DNA of 64,000 bases from Alistipes sp. GTDB lineage: Bacteria > Bacteroidota > Bacteroidia > Bacteroidales > Rikenellaceae. Position numbers and translations under genes: made by a program. The notes beneath the pieces were generated by a model. It saw nothing but the letters and a program-made list of their open reading frames with translations, made no database searches and was not told where the DNA came from. Shown here in pieces: positions 1-7,573 of this stretch; positions within the stretch are counted from its first letter, which is position 1; every line of letters starts with the position of its first letter. The stretch covers positions 109,149 through 173,148 of the forward strand of contig JAFXFM010000007.1 of the NCBI GenBank assembly GCA_017520545.1, in the 5' to 3' direction.

Positions 1-2444
1 GCGCTATCGACTTCTTGGCAAACACAGCGGGAACCGGTGAGCTAAATCGCAATTCGACCACTATCGGAGGTGTTATAGCGTCGTCTTTCCACAATGTTGA
101 GAACAACGACAACTACGGAACAATCACCGTATCGGGTGGCAATATCAAGGGCTTTATCTTGGGCGGTGTTGTAGGTACAACAACCCCTGATGTTCGATTG
201 TACAACTGCCACAACCATCAGGGTGCAAACATCACTGTTGATAGCGATGTCGCTTTCTGGTCCTTAAATGTAGCAGGAGTTGTTGGCACATTCTCGGGTA
301 GTGCTTATGTTGATACTTGTACCAACGATGCCCCTATCCACGTGAAGGCTTCGACCGATACAAACGCAACTGCCAACGGCAACCAACTCTATCGTGTTGG
401 AGGTGTCATAACCTACGCAAACAACACCGTTAAGAACTGCGAAAATAAGGCAAATGGCGATATCACTGTCGAGGGCGATATCACATTGTTGCGTGCAAAC
501 CACCAGCCGGGATATGGCGTAGTGGGTGTATCGTGCTACCACACAACGACTGGTTCAGAAAGCAATATGATCAACCGTGGTGATATCAATGTTTATACTA
601 ACGTTACCCCTACGGCTACTTGGAATACCACTACTACACATATGACCTACGGAAAGATTGATATTGCAGGTATTTGTGGATATAATACAAAGGATAAGAG
701 AGATTTCCAGAACTATGGTAATATCACCATTGGTAGAGCCGAAGAGGCTATTTCGATTACCGGTAACGGTCTTCATATTGGTGGCTTAATCTCTTATGCC
801 TCGGGTGCTGTTGGTGTTACTAATCTCACCGAGAATATCAATAAGGGTAAAATTACCATCACCAATGCAACTTTGTGCGGTACATTCACTCCAAAAATAG
901 GTAGCACTGCTAACACTTGGACAACCTGTATTGGTGGCGTCGCAGGTCATCCGACAGGAAACGTTACGAAGAGCAAGAACGAAGGCGCTATCACTCTTGG
1001 TACAAACGCTACAATCGCAACTGCCGCCTATATCGGAGGTGTTGCAGGAAAAGTTATAGACGATACTATCAGTGCTTCGAAGAATAGCGGTGCTATGAAC
1101 ATTGGTGGTGCTGTAAGTGGTGGCATTACCTATGTCGGTGGTATTATTGGTAACACAACAGGCGCTATTACTACAAGCGAGAATAGCGGTGCTATCAATG
1201 TTAGTGCTACTACTTCAGCTCAATGCTACGCAGGTGGTATTGTAGGTTATACAACCGGAGCGCTCACTACCGTAAGCAACACAGCAAGCGGAACAGTTAC
1301 AACAAGTGGAACTTATGGCAACACAACCTGCGTTGGTGGTGCTGCGGGCTACACAGGCGCAGGTGTTCCTAACGGAGTAACCAATGCAGCGGCAGTAACC
1401 GCAGGGGGTGTTATTAGCGCAGGCAATACCCATATCGGTGGTATTATCGGTTACATCGAGGGCGCAAGTATGGTAAATAGTTCGAATACCGGAAATGTTA
1501 CATACAATGCAAATACAAAGGCTGGCGAGATGAATATCGGAGGCTGCGCAGGACGAGCACAAATTGCTGCCACTTTCGACACTTGCTTCAATAAGAGTGT
1601 TGTTTCGATACTTAATGGCAGTTATGTAAAGAGCAATACACGAATTGGTGGTTTGCTCGGATATGCGTATAAAGCCCTGACCGTGAAGGACTGCTACAAC
1701 GATATGCCTGCCGATGCAGAGTTCGGAGTTATCAATAGCCGAGTAAACCCTACCGGACATATTCGTATGGGCGGTCTTGTAGGTATGACCCAAGCAACCT
1801 TTACAGTTCACGCAAACAGTACCTATGTATACAACAATGCTGGAATATGCTACGACGGTCAGCAAAATACAACTTCGGGATTGTCTATTGGTGGTTTGAT
1901 TGGTCTTCCAAATGGAGTTATTACCGCAATCAATGGTAAGGTTTACAACAGTGGACATATCTATTATGCCGGAGTATGTTTCAAGTCGAACCTGATTATT
2001 GGCGGTTGCTTCGGAACAATGGGTACCTCGGTTCCAACAATGGGAGAGGGTGCAGAACTCATTAACATCGGAGATATCACCGTAAAACAAAACGCGACAA
2101 ACAACGCATTCCCTACCGATAACGGTACCCACTCTTGTACTATTGGAGGTATATCCGGAAATGGAACGGCCGAACTCAATGGTGCAAAGTGCTACTACAA
2201 CTTAAAGGTTGTTGGCAATGTAGGCAATTATACCACATACGGCTTTGTACGAGGTCCTATAAATAATGGCACTGTTGTCAACTGCCAACTTGGTGGTACA
2301 ATCTGCACCGAGCAGACAAATAATCAGAAAGTTACACTCACCAACGATAACTTCTTCTCGTATATCTATGGTGGCGACAACCCTGCATCGGCAGCCGAGG
2401 CTAATGGTTGTACATTGCTGACATCAGCACCAAGCGTAGAGTAA
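1..2444 (+). CDS. Large glycine-repeat surface protein (5' end outside window)
   Basis: Partial gene: the frame is open at the left edge (first full codon at base 3) and ends with TAA at 2444, leaving about 814 residues. The visible part is almost wholly built of roughly 16 degenerate units of about 40-55 residues, each with a core like IGGIIGYxxG followed by a stretch ending in N-x-G-x-I. This resembles the GLUG-type repeats of Bacteroidales surface proteins and suggests an elongated beta-solenoid outside the cell. No catalytic motif is seen. The N-terminal signal is outside the window. The gene starting at 63083 ends, where the window cuts it, in the kind of sequence that often precedes such repeats, so the two may be paralogues. 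Adhesin or glycan-binding roles are inference only. Confidence 0.8.
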   Translation, partial: AIDFLANTAGTGELNRNSTTIGGVIASSFHNVENNDNYGTITVSGGNIKGFILGGVVGTTTPDVRLYNCHNHQGANITVDSDVAFWSLNVAGVVGTFSGSAYVDTCTNDAPIHVKASTDTNATANGNQLYRVGGVITYANNTVKNCENKANGDITVEGDITLLRANHQPGYGVVGVSCYHTTTGSESNMINRGDINVYTNVTPTATWNTTTTHMTYGKIDIAGICGYNTKDKRDFQNYGNITIGRAEEAISITGNGLHIGGLISYASGAVGVTNLTENINKGKITITNATLCGTFTPKIGSTANTWTTCIGGVAGHPTGNVTKSKNEGAITLGTNATIATAAYIGGVAGKVIDDTISASKNSGAMNIGGAVSGGITYVGGIIGNTTGAITTSENSGAINVSATTSAQCYAGGIVGYTTGALTTVSNTASGTVTTSGTYGNTTCVGGAAGYTGAGVPNGVTNAAAVTAGGVISAGNTHIGGIIGYIEGASMVNSSNTGNVTYNANTKAGEMNIGGCAGRAQIAATFDTCFNKSVVSILNGSYVKSNTRIGGLLGYAYKALTVKDCYNDMPADAEFGVINSRVNPTGHIRMGGLVGMTQATFTVHANSTYVYNNAGICYDGQQNTTSGLSIGGLIGLPNGVITAINGKVYNSGHIYYAGVCFKSNLIIGGCFGTMGTSVPTMGEGAELINIGDITVKQNATNNAFPTDNGTHSCTIGGISGNGTAELNGAKCYYNLKVVGNVGNYTTYGFVRGPINNGTVVNCQLGGTICTEQTNNQKVTLTNDNFFSYIYGGDNPASAAEANGCTLLTSAPSVE

Positions 2445-2482
2445 GCAAACAGAATAGTGAAACGATTAAATTTGGAAAAGTT

Positions 2483-2620
2483 ATGAAGAAGAATATAATT
2501 TCGAGCTATTCTGCTCCTATGGTTGAAGTTTATGAGGTTGTAGCCGAGCGTGGCTACATCGTAAGCACAGGAACGTCGCTCCCGGGCTTCACCGGCGAGG
2601 AAGACGATTTGATTTACTAA
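2483..2620 (+). CDS. 45-residue microprotein downstream of the surface protein
   Basis: Small ORF from ATG 2483, 38 bases after the surface-protein stop and ahead of a strong terminator, so probably co-transcribed. It begins MKKNIISSYSAPMVEVYEV, continues with an ERGYIVSTG segment and ends in acidic residues and a tyrosine (EEDDLIY). There is no signal peptide. Short proteins with this layout (Lys-rich start, Y-x-x-P, E-x-G, acidic or aromatic end) are, from memory, frequent after secreted-protein genes in Bacteroidales, but I know no function. Start choice rests on the ATG in an A-rich context; an upstream in-frame start at 2408 would overlap the preceding gene. Confidence 0.65.
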   Translation: MKKNIISSYSAPMVEVYEVVAERGYIVSTGTSLPGFTGEEDDLIY

Positions 2621-2625
2621 AAAAT

Positions 2626-2658
2626 TTGCGGGGCCTTCGGGCTCCGCAAGTTTTTTTT
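2626..2658 (+). terminator. Strong intrinsic terminator with TTCG tetraloop
   Basis: A ten-pair stem (one G-T wobble) from 2626 to 2649 closes a TTCG loop and is followed by eight T residues. It ends the surface protein-microprotein unit. Confidence 0.93.
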
Positions 2659-2700
2659 GCCATTAGCCATTAGCCATTGGCCATTGGCTTTTTTAATTAA
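2659..2700. repeat. Heptamer array, GCCATTA type
   Basis: Two units of GCCATTA are followed by two of GCCATTG and then two more heptamers in phase (GCTTTTT, TAATTAA). The period is exactly seven with no slips. The array directly follows the terminator. Confidence 0.9.
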
Positions 2701-2712
2701 GAATTTCCTATT

Positions 2713-2856
2713 ACGTCATTGCGAGAGCCATAGGCTCGTGGCAATCTCATAAAGCCGAGCAATGCTCGGCTTTTTATGGGGGTTACTGGGGGCGCACCTT
2801 CAGTGCTTACTGGGGTTACTGGGGGCGGGCGTTCCGCCCTTTATGGGGTGCGCTGG
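2713..2856. repeat. Array of small palindromic cassettes
   Basis: Noncoding. It starts with a CGTCATTGCGAG-type palindrome around GAGCCataGGCTC, then CCGAGcaatgCTCGG, GCACcttcaGTGC and GGGCGttcCGCCC. The last three are separated by similar linkers of the form TTTATGGGGG or TTACTGGGG. The linkers are conserved while the palindromes differ. A related array lies at 11775-11858. No gene is supported here. Confidence 0.75.
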
Positions 2857-2870
2857 GGTAATTCTCCATT

Positions 2871-2954
2871 AACCCCTCTTCGAGGGCTTTTCCTCCTTCG
2901 CACCTTGGCAAAGTGTGCAAGCCCACTCTGCTCTCGGTTTGTCGTCGGTTCTGC
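2871..2954 (+). repeat. Two-hairpin intergenic element, copy a
   Basis: First stem CCCTCttcGAGGG, conserved linker CTTTTCCTCCT, second imperfect stem ending GTGTGCAAG, then a CTCTGCTC stretch and closing CGTCGGTTCTG. It has the same plan as the copies at 3013 and 11902, with different stem sequences. Confidence 0.7.
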
Positions 2955-2977
2955 ATTTTGCATTCTGAATTAAATAA

Positions 2978-3010
2978 AACTACTCTCTACTAACTACTAA
3001 CTACTATCTA
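2978..3010. repeat. Heptamer array, AACTACT type
   Basis: Four full heptamers in phase plus a partial fifth; three of them are AACTACT and one is CTCTACT. Related units occur at 9186, 11865 and 41076. Confidence 0.88.
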
Positions 3011-3012
3011 AA

Positions 3013-3112
3013 CAAAAGTTTTCCGTTTTAACCCTGCTTTGCAGGCTTTTCCTCCTTCTTGCAAGGCATAGTCTGCAAGCAGCCTCTGCTCTTGCTTCGT
3101 GCGTCGGTTCCG
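3013..3112 (+). repeat. Two-hairpin intergenic element, copy b
   Basis: Begins AACAAAAGTTTTCCG, then stem CCTGCtttGCAGG, linker CTTTTCCTCCT, second stem CTTGCA...TGCAAG, and closing CGTCGGTTCCG. It lies upstream of the lspA promoter. Copy c at 11902 shares the flanking AAAAGTTTTCCG and closing motif. Confidence 0.75.
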
Positions 3113-3141
3113 CTTTCCGCTCCAAACGAAAAACTTAAAAG

Positions 3142-3185
3142 TTTTCCGTTTTCCGCTTTCAGTTTTCAGTTTTTTATTATCTTTG
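3142..3185 (+). promoter_or_regulatory. lspA promoter with abutting TTTTCCG heptamers
   Basis: Five heptamers in phase (3142-3176; two TTTTCCG, then CTTTCAG, TTTTCAG and a T-rich one) run straight into a -7 box TATCTTTG at 3178-3185. No TTTG -33 element is seen; the array occupies that position. The lspA start lies 20 bases downstream. Confidence 0.75.
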
Positions 3186-3204
3186 CCAAAGTAAACTTTA
3201 AACT

Positions 3205-3816
3205 ATGAATCAAAAGCGTACATCAATAATCGTAGCGGTGATAATCATCGTGTTGCTCATCGCCGACCAAGCACTCAAAATTTGGGTCAAGACAAATATG
3301 CTCTATGGCGAGCAAATCGAGATTTTCTCGTGGTTCAAACTCCTCTTTATCGAGAACAACGGCGCCGCATTCGGTATGCAGATATCGTCGGACGGCTTCG
3401 ATTGGGGAAAACTCTCGCTCTCGATATTTCGACTTTTGATGATTGGTGGTCTGGGCTACTATATCCACACACTCATTCGCCGCAAGGTGCCAATGGGCCT
3501 GCTTATAGGTCTGACGCTCATAATTGCAGGTGCGCTCGGAAATCTTCTCGATAGCGCATTCTACGGCGTTATGTTCTCGGAATCGACACCTACGCAGCTG
3601 GCGCAATTCGGTGGAGAGTACGCCCCATTTATGATGGGTAAGGTGGTGGATATGTTCTACTTCCCGCTATTCCAATGGGAAAACCACCCGCAATGGCTCT
3701 CGTTCCTATTCGACTCGCGCGGATACTTCTTCGGACCTATTTTCAACCTCGCCGATGCCTATATCTCGGTGGCGGTGGTCTATCTGTTAGTTTTCCAATA
3801 CAAGTTCTTCAAATAG
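3205..3816 (+). CDS. lspA: Lipoprotein signal peptidase (signal peptidase II)
   Basis: Aspartyl protease of the inner membrane that removes signal peptides from diacylglyceryl-modified prolipoproteins; the window encodes several such lipoproteins. Motifs in order: DQALKIWV near the N-terminus, ENNGAAFG, GNLLDS carrying the first catalytic Asp (Ser replaces the usual Arg after it), and FNLADAYI with the second catalytic Asp. Four membrane segments are visible. At 203 residues it is longer than the usual 160-170 because of an insert around residues 118-160, a length I recall as normal for Bacteroidales. A LytTR gene follows after 12 bases and is probably co-transcribed. Confidence 0.96.
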   Translation: MNQKRTSIIVAVIIIVLLIADQALKIWVKTNMLYGEQIEIFSWFKLLFIENNGAAFGMQISSDGFDWGKLSLSIFRLLMIGGLGYYIHTLIRRKVPMGLLIGLTLIIAGALGNLLDSAFYGVMFSESTPTQLAQFGGEYAPFMMGKVVDMFYFPLFQWENHPQWLSFLFDSRGYFFGPIFNLADAYISVAVVYLLVFQYKFFK

Positions 3817-3828
3817 AGCGTCGAAGCG

Positions 3829-4683
3829 ATGTTGAAGCCGATACCTTCCTTTATATATAGTAGGGCAAACCAAATTTTTATGATTTTGTTTGTGCCTGTA
3901 TTTGCTTTGGTATTTATAAACATCTACCGACCGCTCGATCTCTATAACGCCGAGAATAACTTTCTGATAAATCGAGGTATTTCGCCCGAAATGTCGAGCC
4001 AGCTTATTGCGTTGATGCTCGTGGCAAGCGGTATGGCGATAGCAACCATTAGCCGCCTGATAATGCGTGTGTATGTAAAACGCCAAACAATGACCTACCT
4101 CGGCTACATAGTGTGGATGTTGGGCGAAATTGGCACAATGGCAACGGCCTACACCCTTGCTGCAGTCGTCATCGGCACCGAGAAATCTGTGCCCGAACTA
4201 TTCCGAAATTCGTTTGTCAAGACAACACTGATTGTGGTTATACCCTACGTGGCTTGCTACATATACTTTATTTGGCAGGAGAATAGGCGCGAATTGCGAG
4301 AACTTCGCAAGCAGATAGACCGCGACGAAACGGTATTGCAAAAGGCTTATATTCAGATACTCGACGAGAAGGGCGAGATGCGCTTGTCGGTGCGACGCGA
4401 GAACCTCGTAATGATAGAGTCGGCAGACAACTACGTATGTGTACACTATCTGAGCGAGCAAAAAATCAAAAAGACAATGGTGCGCAACACCCTAAACCGC
4501 GTGGCGGAGCACCTGCAAGGTACGCGCATCGTGCGATGCCACCGCTCATATATGATAAATCTCGACCACGCCCAAATTCTGCATCGCGACAAAGAGGGCA
4601 TATTCATCGAGCTCGGCATAGAGGGCATTCCGCATATTCCAATCTCGAAAACATACGCAGACAACGTGAGGGAATGGATCTAA
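3829..4683 (+). CDS. Membrane-bound LytTR DNA-binding regulator
   Basis: The 284-residue protein has about four hydrophobic segments in the first 150 residues, a short charged linker (LRELRKQIDRDE) and a C-terminal LytTR domain from about residue 180. Typical LytTR features are LVMIESADNYVCVHY, RNTLNRV and RCHRSYMINL. LytTR domains bind short direct repeats in promoter DNA. With membrane segments and no receiver domain, this is a one-component membrane-anchored regulator; its signal and targets are unknown. It starts 12 bases after lspA and ends before a strong hairpin. Confidence 0.9.
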   Translation: MLKPIPSFIYSRANQIFMILFVPVFALVFINIYRPLDLYNAENNFLINRGISPEMSSQLIALMLVASGMAIATISRLIMRVYVKRQTMTYLGYIVWMLGEIGTMATAYTLAAVVIGTEKSVPELFRNSFVKTTLIVVIPYVACYIYFIWQENRRELRELRKQIDRDETVLQKAYIQILDEKGEMRLSVRRENLVMIESADNYVCVHYLSEQKIKKTMVRNTLNRVAEHLQGTRIVRCHRSYMINLDHAQILHRDKEGIFIELGIEGIPHIPISKTYADNVREWI

Positions 4684-4696
4684 AATGGTCTGGGGC

Positions 4697-4735
4697 AAGT
4701 GGCAGAAAATAATTTTCTGCCACTTATTTTTATAA
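4697..4735 (+). terminator. Intrinsic terminator after the LytTR gene
   Basis: A 13-pair perfect stem (AAGTGGCAGAAAA with its complement) around a three-base loop, 4697-4725, followed by a T-rich tail. Confidence 0.88.
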
Positions 4736-4848
4736 TTTATCCCATATAGGAATTTCACCCCTAAATACGCTATGTTATACCATATTTTTTCTGGTTTGAT
4801 TTTCGCACACGATATTTGCGCCATCAAAAAACAAAATCGAAGAAAAAA

Positions 4849-6483
4849 ATGAAACATTATCTCGAACGACTACAAGAGGCGATGGTTACCAAGTGGAATA
4901 CCGAGGCATTATCCGACTACCGAGGTGAGGATTTTACCTTTGCCAATTTCGCTACCGAAATTTCGCGCATTCACACCATATTTCGCGTATTGGACGTAAA
5001 AGTGGGCGATAAAGTAGCCCTCGCTGCCAAGAACTGCGCCCGCTGGGCTATGGCGTTTCTCGCCACCACAACACATCGTGCCGTAGCGGTGCCTATTCTG
5101 TGCGACTTCACGCCGGAAGCTATAACAAATCTCACAGCCCACTCCGACAGCGTAGTACTCTTCACCGAGCCGAAAATTTGGGACGAGATGGAGGTGGAGA
5201 AGTTACCGAAACTCCGCATCGCAATCAATGTGGAGGACTACTCTATCCTCTACTTGGCAAACCGAGAGTTGCGCGAGGAGATCGACCGCCAACTTGCCGA
5301 CATTCCTGCAATTTACCCCGAAGAGAAGAGGCACGAGGTGGTTAATTACGGCTCGTTCGAGCTCGACGACCTCGCAATCATCAACTACACCTCGGGCACT
5401 ACATCGCAGCCAAAAGGCGTGATGCTCACCTCGGCAAATATCTCGGCGAACATAGACTTTGCGCTCGATAATATCGCCGTCGAGGAGGGCGACAAAATTA
5501 TTTCGATGTTACCATTGGCACATATGTACGGTATGGCATTCGAATTCATCTACCCCATTTGCGGAGGCGGACACGTCTACTTCCTCGGCAAAACACCTAC
5601 GCCGACCCTCTTGATACAGGCATTGTCGGAGGTAAAACCATACCTGCTTATCACCGTTCCCCTCGTTATTGAGAAGATCTTCAAGGGCAAAATTCTGCCA
5701 ATCCTTGGCAAACCCTTAATGAAGCTTCTTACTCACACTCCGGGACTGAACCGAGTGGTTTACAATAAAATTCGCAAGCAATTACTCACCACATTCGGCG
5801 GAAATCTCCGTTCGATAATCCTCGGAGGAGCAGCGCTTAACCCTACCATCGAAAAAATTATGCGCAAGGTAAAGTTGCCATACACCGTGGGCTACGGTAT
5901 GACCGAGTGCGCTCCACTACTTTCCTACGCTTCGTGGGACACCTTTAAGATGGGCTCGTGCGGTCGCGCCGTCGATGGTTTGGTGTTGCGAATCGACTCC
6001 GACAACCCACAGAAGATAGTTGGCGAGATTCAGGCAAAAGGCCCGAATGTGATGATTGGATATTACAAGAACGAGGAGGCTACACACGCTGCATTCACCG
6101 AAGACGGATTCCTGCGCACGGGCGACCTCGGAATTATCGACAAGAGGGGCAACCTCTTTATTAAAGGACGTAGCAAGTGTATGATTCTCAGCGCAAACGG
6201 GCAGAATATATATCCCGAGGAGGTAGAGGCACTACTCAACACGCTACCCCACGTTGCCGAATCGCTCATAGTTGAGCGCGAGAAACGACTCGTAGCATTG
6301 ATAGCTCCAACGGCGGACGATTTGGCCCTCGACGAAGCTACCATCAAGGCAGAGTTGGAGAGCACCCGTCAGGAGGCGAATTCACTACTTCCGACATATA
6401 GCCAAATCGCAAGCGTCGAGATTATGCGCGAAGGTTTTGCCCATACGCCAAAGCAATCTATCAAGCGATTTTTGTATAAATAG
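4849..6483 (+). CDS. AMP-forming acyl-CoA synthetase
   Basis: Member of the ANL family that adenylates a carboxylic acid and passes it to CoA, 544 residues. It shows the P-loop YTSGTTSQPKG (about residues 180-190), YGMTECAP (near 348), TGDLGIIDKRGNLFIKGR and a C-terminal Lys in the PKQSIKRF context. A long-chain fatty acid substrate is the likeliest reading because the protein resembles FadD-type enzymes without an extra domain, but the sequence does not settle it. The frame extends to a TTG at 4816, but that lies within a -7-like element (GATATTTG); ATG 4849 after an A-rich leader is the better start. Single-gene unit. Confidence 0.88.
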   Translation: MKHYLERLQEAMVTKWNTEALSDYRGEDFTFANFATEISRIHTIFRVLDVKVGDKVALAAKNCARWAMAFLATTTHRAVAVPILCDFTPEAITNLTAHSDSVVLFTEPKIWDEMEVEKLPKLRIAINVEDYSILYLANRELREEIDRQLADIPAIYPEEKRHEVVNYGSFELDDLAIINYTSGTTSQPKGVMLTSANISANIDFALDNIAVEEGDKIISMLPLAHMYGMAFEFIYPICGGGHVYFLGKTPTPTLLIQALSEVKPYLLITVPLVIEKIFKGKILPILGKPLMKLLTHTPGLNRVVYNKIRKQLLTTFGGNLRSIILGGAALNPTIEKIMRKVKLPYTVGYGMTECAPLLSYASWDTFKMGSCGRAVDGLVLRIDSDNPQKIVGEIQAKGPNVMIGYYKNEEATHAAFTEDGFLRTGDLGIIDKRGNLFIKGRSKCMILSANGQNIYPEEVEALLNTLPHVAESLIVEREKRLVALIAPTADDLALDEATIKAELESTRQEANSLLPTYSQIASVEIMREGFAHTPKQSIKRFLYK

Positions 6484-6503
6484 CATATCTTCTATACCCT
6501 ATG

Positions 6504-6540
6504 AAAAGGTGTCCGGCTCTCTTGTCGGACACTTTTTTTT
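6504..6540 (+). terminator. Intrinsic terminator after the acyl-CoA synthetase
   Basis: GTGTCCG and its complement CGGACAC form the stem, extended by A-T pairs with one bulged G, followed by eight T residues. Confidence 0.9.
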
Positions 6541-6543
6541 GCA

Positions 6544-6592
6544 TAATTCTTAATTCTAAATTTTTAATTCTTAATTTTTATTCGTATCTTTG
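6544..6592 (+). promoter_or_regulatory. Heptamer array fused to a -7 box (zapA unit promoter)
   Basis: Five heptamers in phase of the TAATTCT type run from 6544 to 6578 and lead directly into TATCTTTG at 6585-6592. The arrangement matches those upstream of lspA and rplY. Confidence 0.7.
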
Positions 6593-6625
6593 GTGCGGTA
6601 TATTGATTTGAAAAGATTTTAAGAG

Positions 6626-6919
6626 ATGACCACCAAGGATGTTATAGCGACTTTGACTGCCGATGTCGAGCGACTGATGAAGTTGCACGATGGTGCAATG
6701 GCCGAAATCGCCACACTGCGCGAAAAGCACAACGAGCAGTGTGCCACAATTCGTGGTTTGCAGGAGCAGCTGCGCGAAGCGAAGGCCGAGGCAGAGAAGG
6801 CTTCGATGCACGCCGCTATTGCCGGTAGCATCTCGAACAAAACCGCAGCACGTGCTCATATCAATCGTTTATTGCGGGAGATTGATAATTGCATTGCAAT
6901 GGTTTCAAGTCGAATATAA
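6626..6919 (+). CDS. Small coiled-coil protein upstream of zapA
   Basis: A 97-residue cytoplasmic protein with no signal peptide. Residues about 5-75 show heptad patterns rich in Ala, Glu, Leu and Lys, predicting a long coiled coil; the C-terminus contains RAHINRLLREIDNCI. The zapA start lies 12 bases after its stop, so the two are one operon. By position and shape it may be a ZapB-like partner that joins ZapA at the division ring; this is inference from context, as the sequence has no diagnostic motif. Confidence 0.75.
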   Translation: MTTKDVIATLTADVERLMKLHDGAMAEIATLREKHNEQCATIRGLQEQLREAKAEAEKASMHAAIAGSISNKTAARAHINRLLREIDNCIAMVSSRI

Positions 6920-6931
6920 TTGTTGGGTAGT

Positions 6932-7228
6932 ATGAGCAAGCGATCGCTGAATATAAAGCTGGATATAGCAGGAAAACCCTACGAGATGTCTATCGACGCT
7001 CGTAATGAGGAGGTGTATCGTCTTGCAGCACACGAAATCAACAAGCGTTTAGCCGCTGCACAACAGTCGCGCGTAGATGGTTTTGGCGTAAACGACTACT
7101 TGGCAATGGTTGCTGTTGATTTGATGATTTCAAATATCCATTTGGAACGCAAAAACGGTGTTGAGGGCAGTGAGTTGCAGGCCCTTTCAGCGTTGGCAGA
7201 GAAGTTGTCAAAGCATCTCGAAAAGTAA
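6932..7228 (+). CDS. zapA: Cell division protein ZapA
   Basis: A 98-residue FtsZ-ring stabiliser. N-terminal strand-rich part (LNIKLDIAGKPYEMSI), then EEVYRLAAHEINKRL, and a C-terminal coiled coil beginning near DYLAMVAVDLM, as in the ZapA family. ATG 6932 is preferred over the in-frame TTG at 6920 because family members begin a few residues before the first strand. Downstream is a noncoding stretch carrying the probable 6S RNA and then rny. Confidence 0.88.
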   Translation: MSKRSLNIKLDIAGKPYEMSIDARNEEVYRLAAHEINKRLAAAQQSRVDGFGVNDYLAMVAVDLMISNIHLERKNGVEGSELQALSALAEKLSKHLEK

Positions 7229-7346
7229 TTTTAGAAGAGAGAGGGGGGGGTGCAACCCACTTTTGCACCGCACGTTCTTTATAATATAAAGGAGAAGAGG
7301 CGACAAAAGTCGCCACGAAATTTACCCGCATAGATTCCTTTCAAAC

Positions 7347-7375
7347 TTTGCGAAACTGAACACTTTTTAAATTGG
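7347..7375 (+). promoter_or_regulatory. Promoter of the probable 6S RNA
   Basis: TTTG at 7347-7350, a 17-base spacer, and TAAATTGG at 7368-7375. Transcription would start at about 7376-7382, exactly where the closing stem of the RNA begins. A near copy of the spacer (AAACTGAACA plus a T run) recurs at 7532 just before rny. Confidence 0.55.
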
Positions 7376-7526
7376 GGTGTACTCCGTTACTCAAAATCAG
7401 GCCTTGTAGCCCTTCGGGGTGAGTGCTACGGCACCGGTGGAAGATTGCGATATTTGGGGAGCCTCACAAATGACGATTTCACAGCTTCGTCAAACATAGT
7501 AAAGGAATACCTATGCGGCGTTTTTT
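7376..7526 (+). ncRNA. ssrS: Probable 6S RNA between zapA and rny
   Basis: The 345 bases between zapA and rny hold no ORF but contain a self-complementary stretch. Its ends pair (GGTGT near 7376 with ATACC near 7511, then TTACT with AGTAA). Inside is a GTAGC...GCTAC hairpin, and a T-rich end follows at 7521. A single long stem-loop of about 150 bases with a bulged middle is the 6S plan, and I recall 6S annotated between zapA and rny in other Bacteroidales. 6S RNA binds the housekeeping RNA polymerase. I could not run a covariance search, so identity rests on position, size and partial pairing. A G8 tract lies upstream at 7243-7250. Confidence 0.55.
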
Positions 7527-7573
7527 ATTTAGAAACTGAACATTTTTTATACACTTATACTGAGAATTAAATT

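Noticed and set aside
2776-2973. 65-codon ORF in the spacer before lspA
   Set aside because: It translates the palindromic cassettes and a two-hairpin element; no coding character.
4816-4848. TTG 4816 as start of the acyl-CoA synthetase
   Set aside because: It overlaps a -7-like element and would add a Lys-rich extension; ATG 4849 fits the family.
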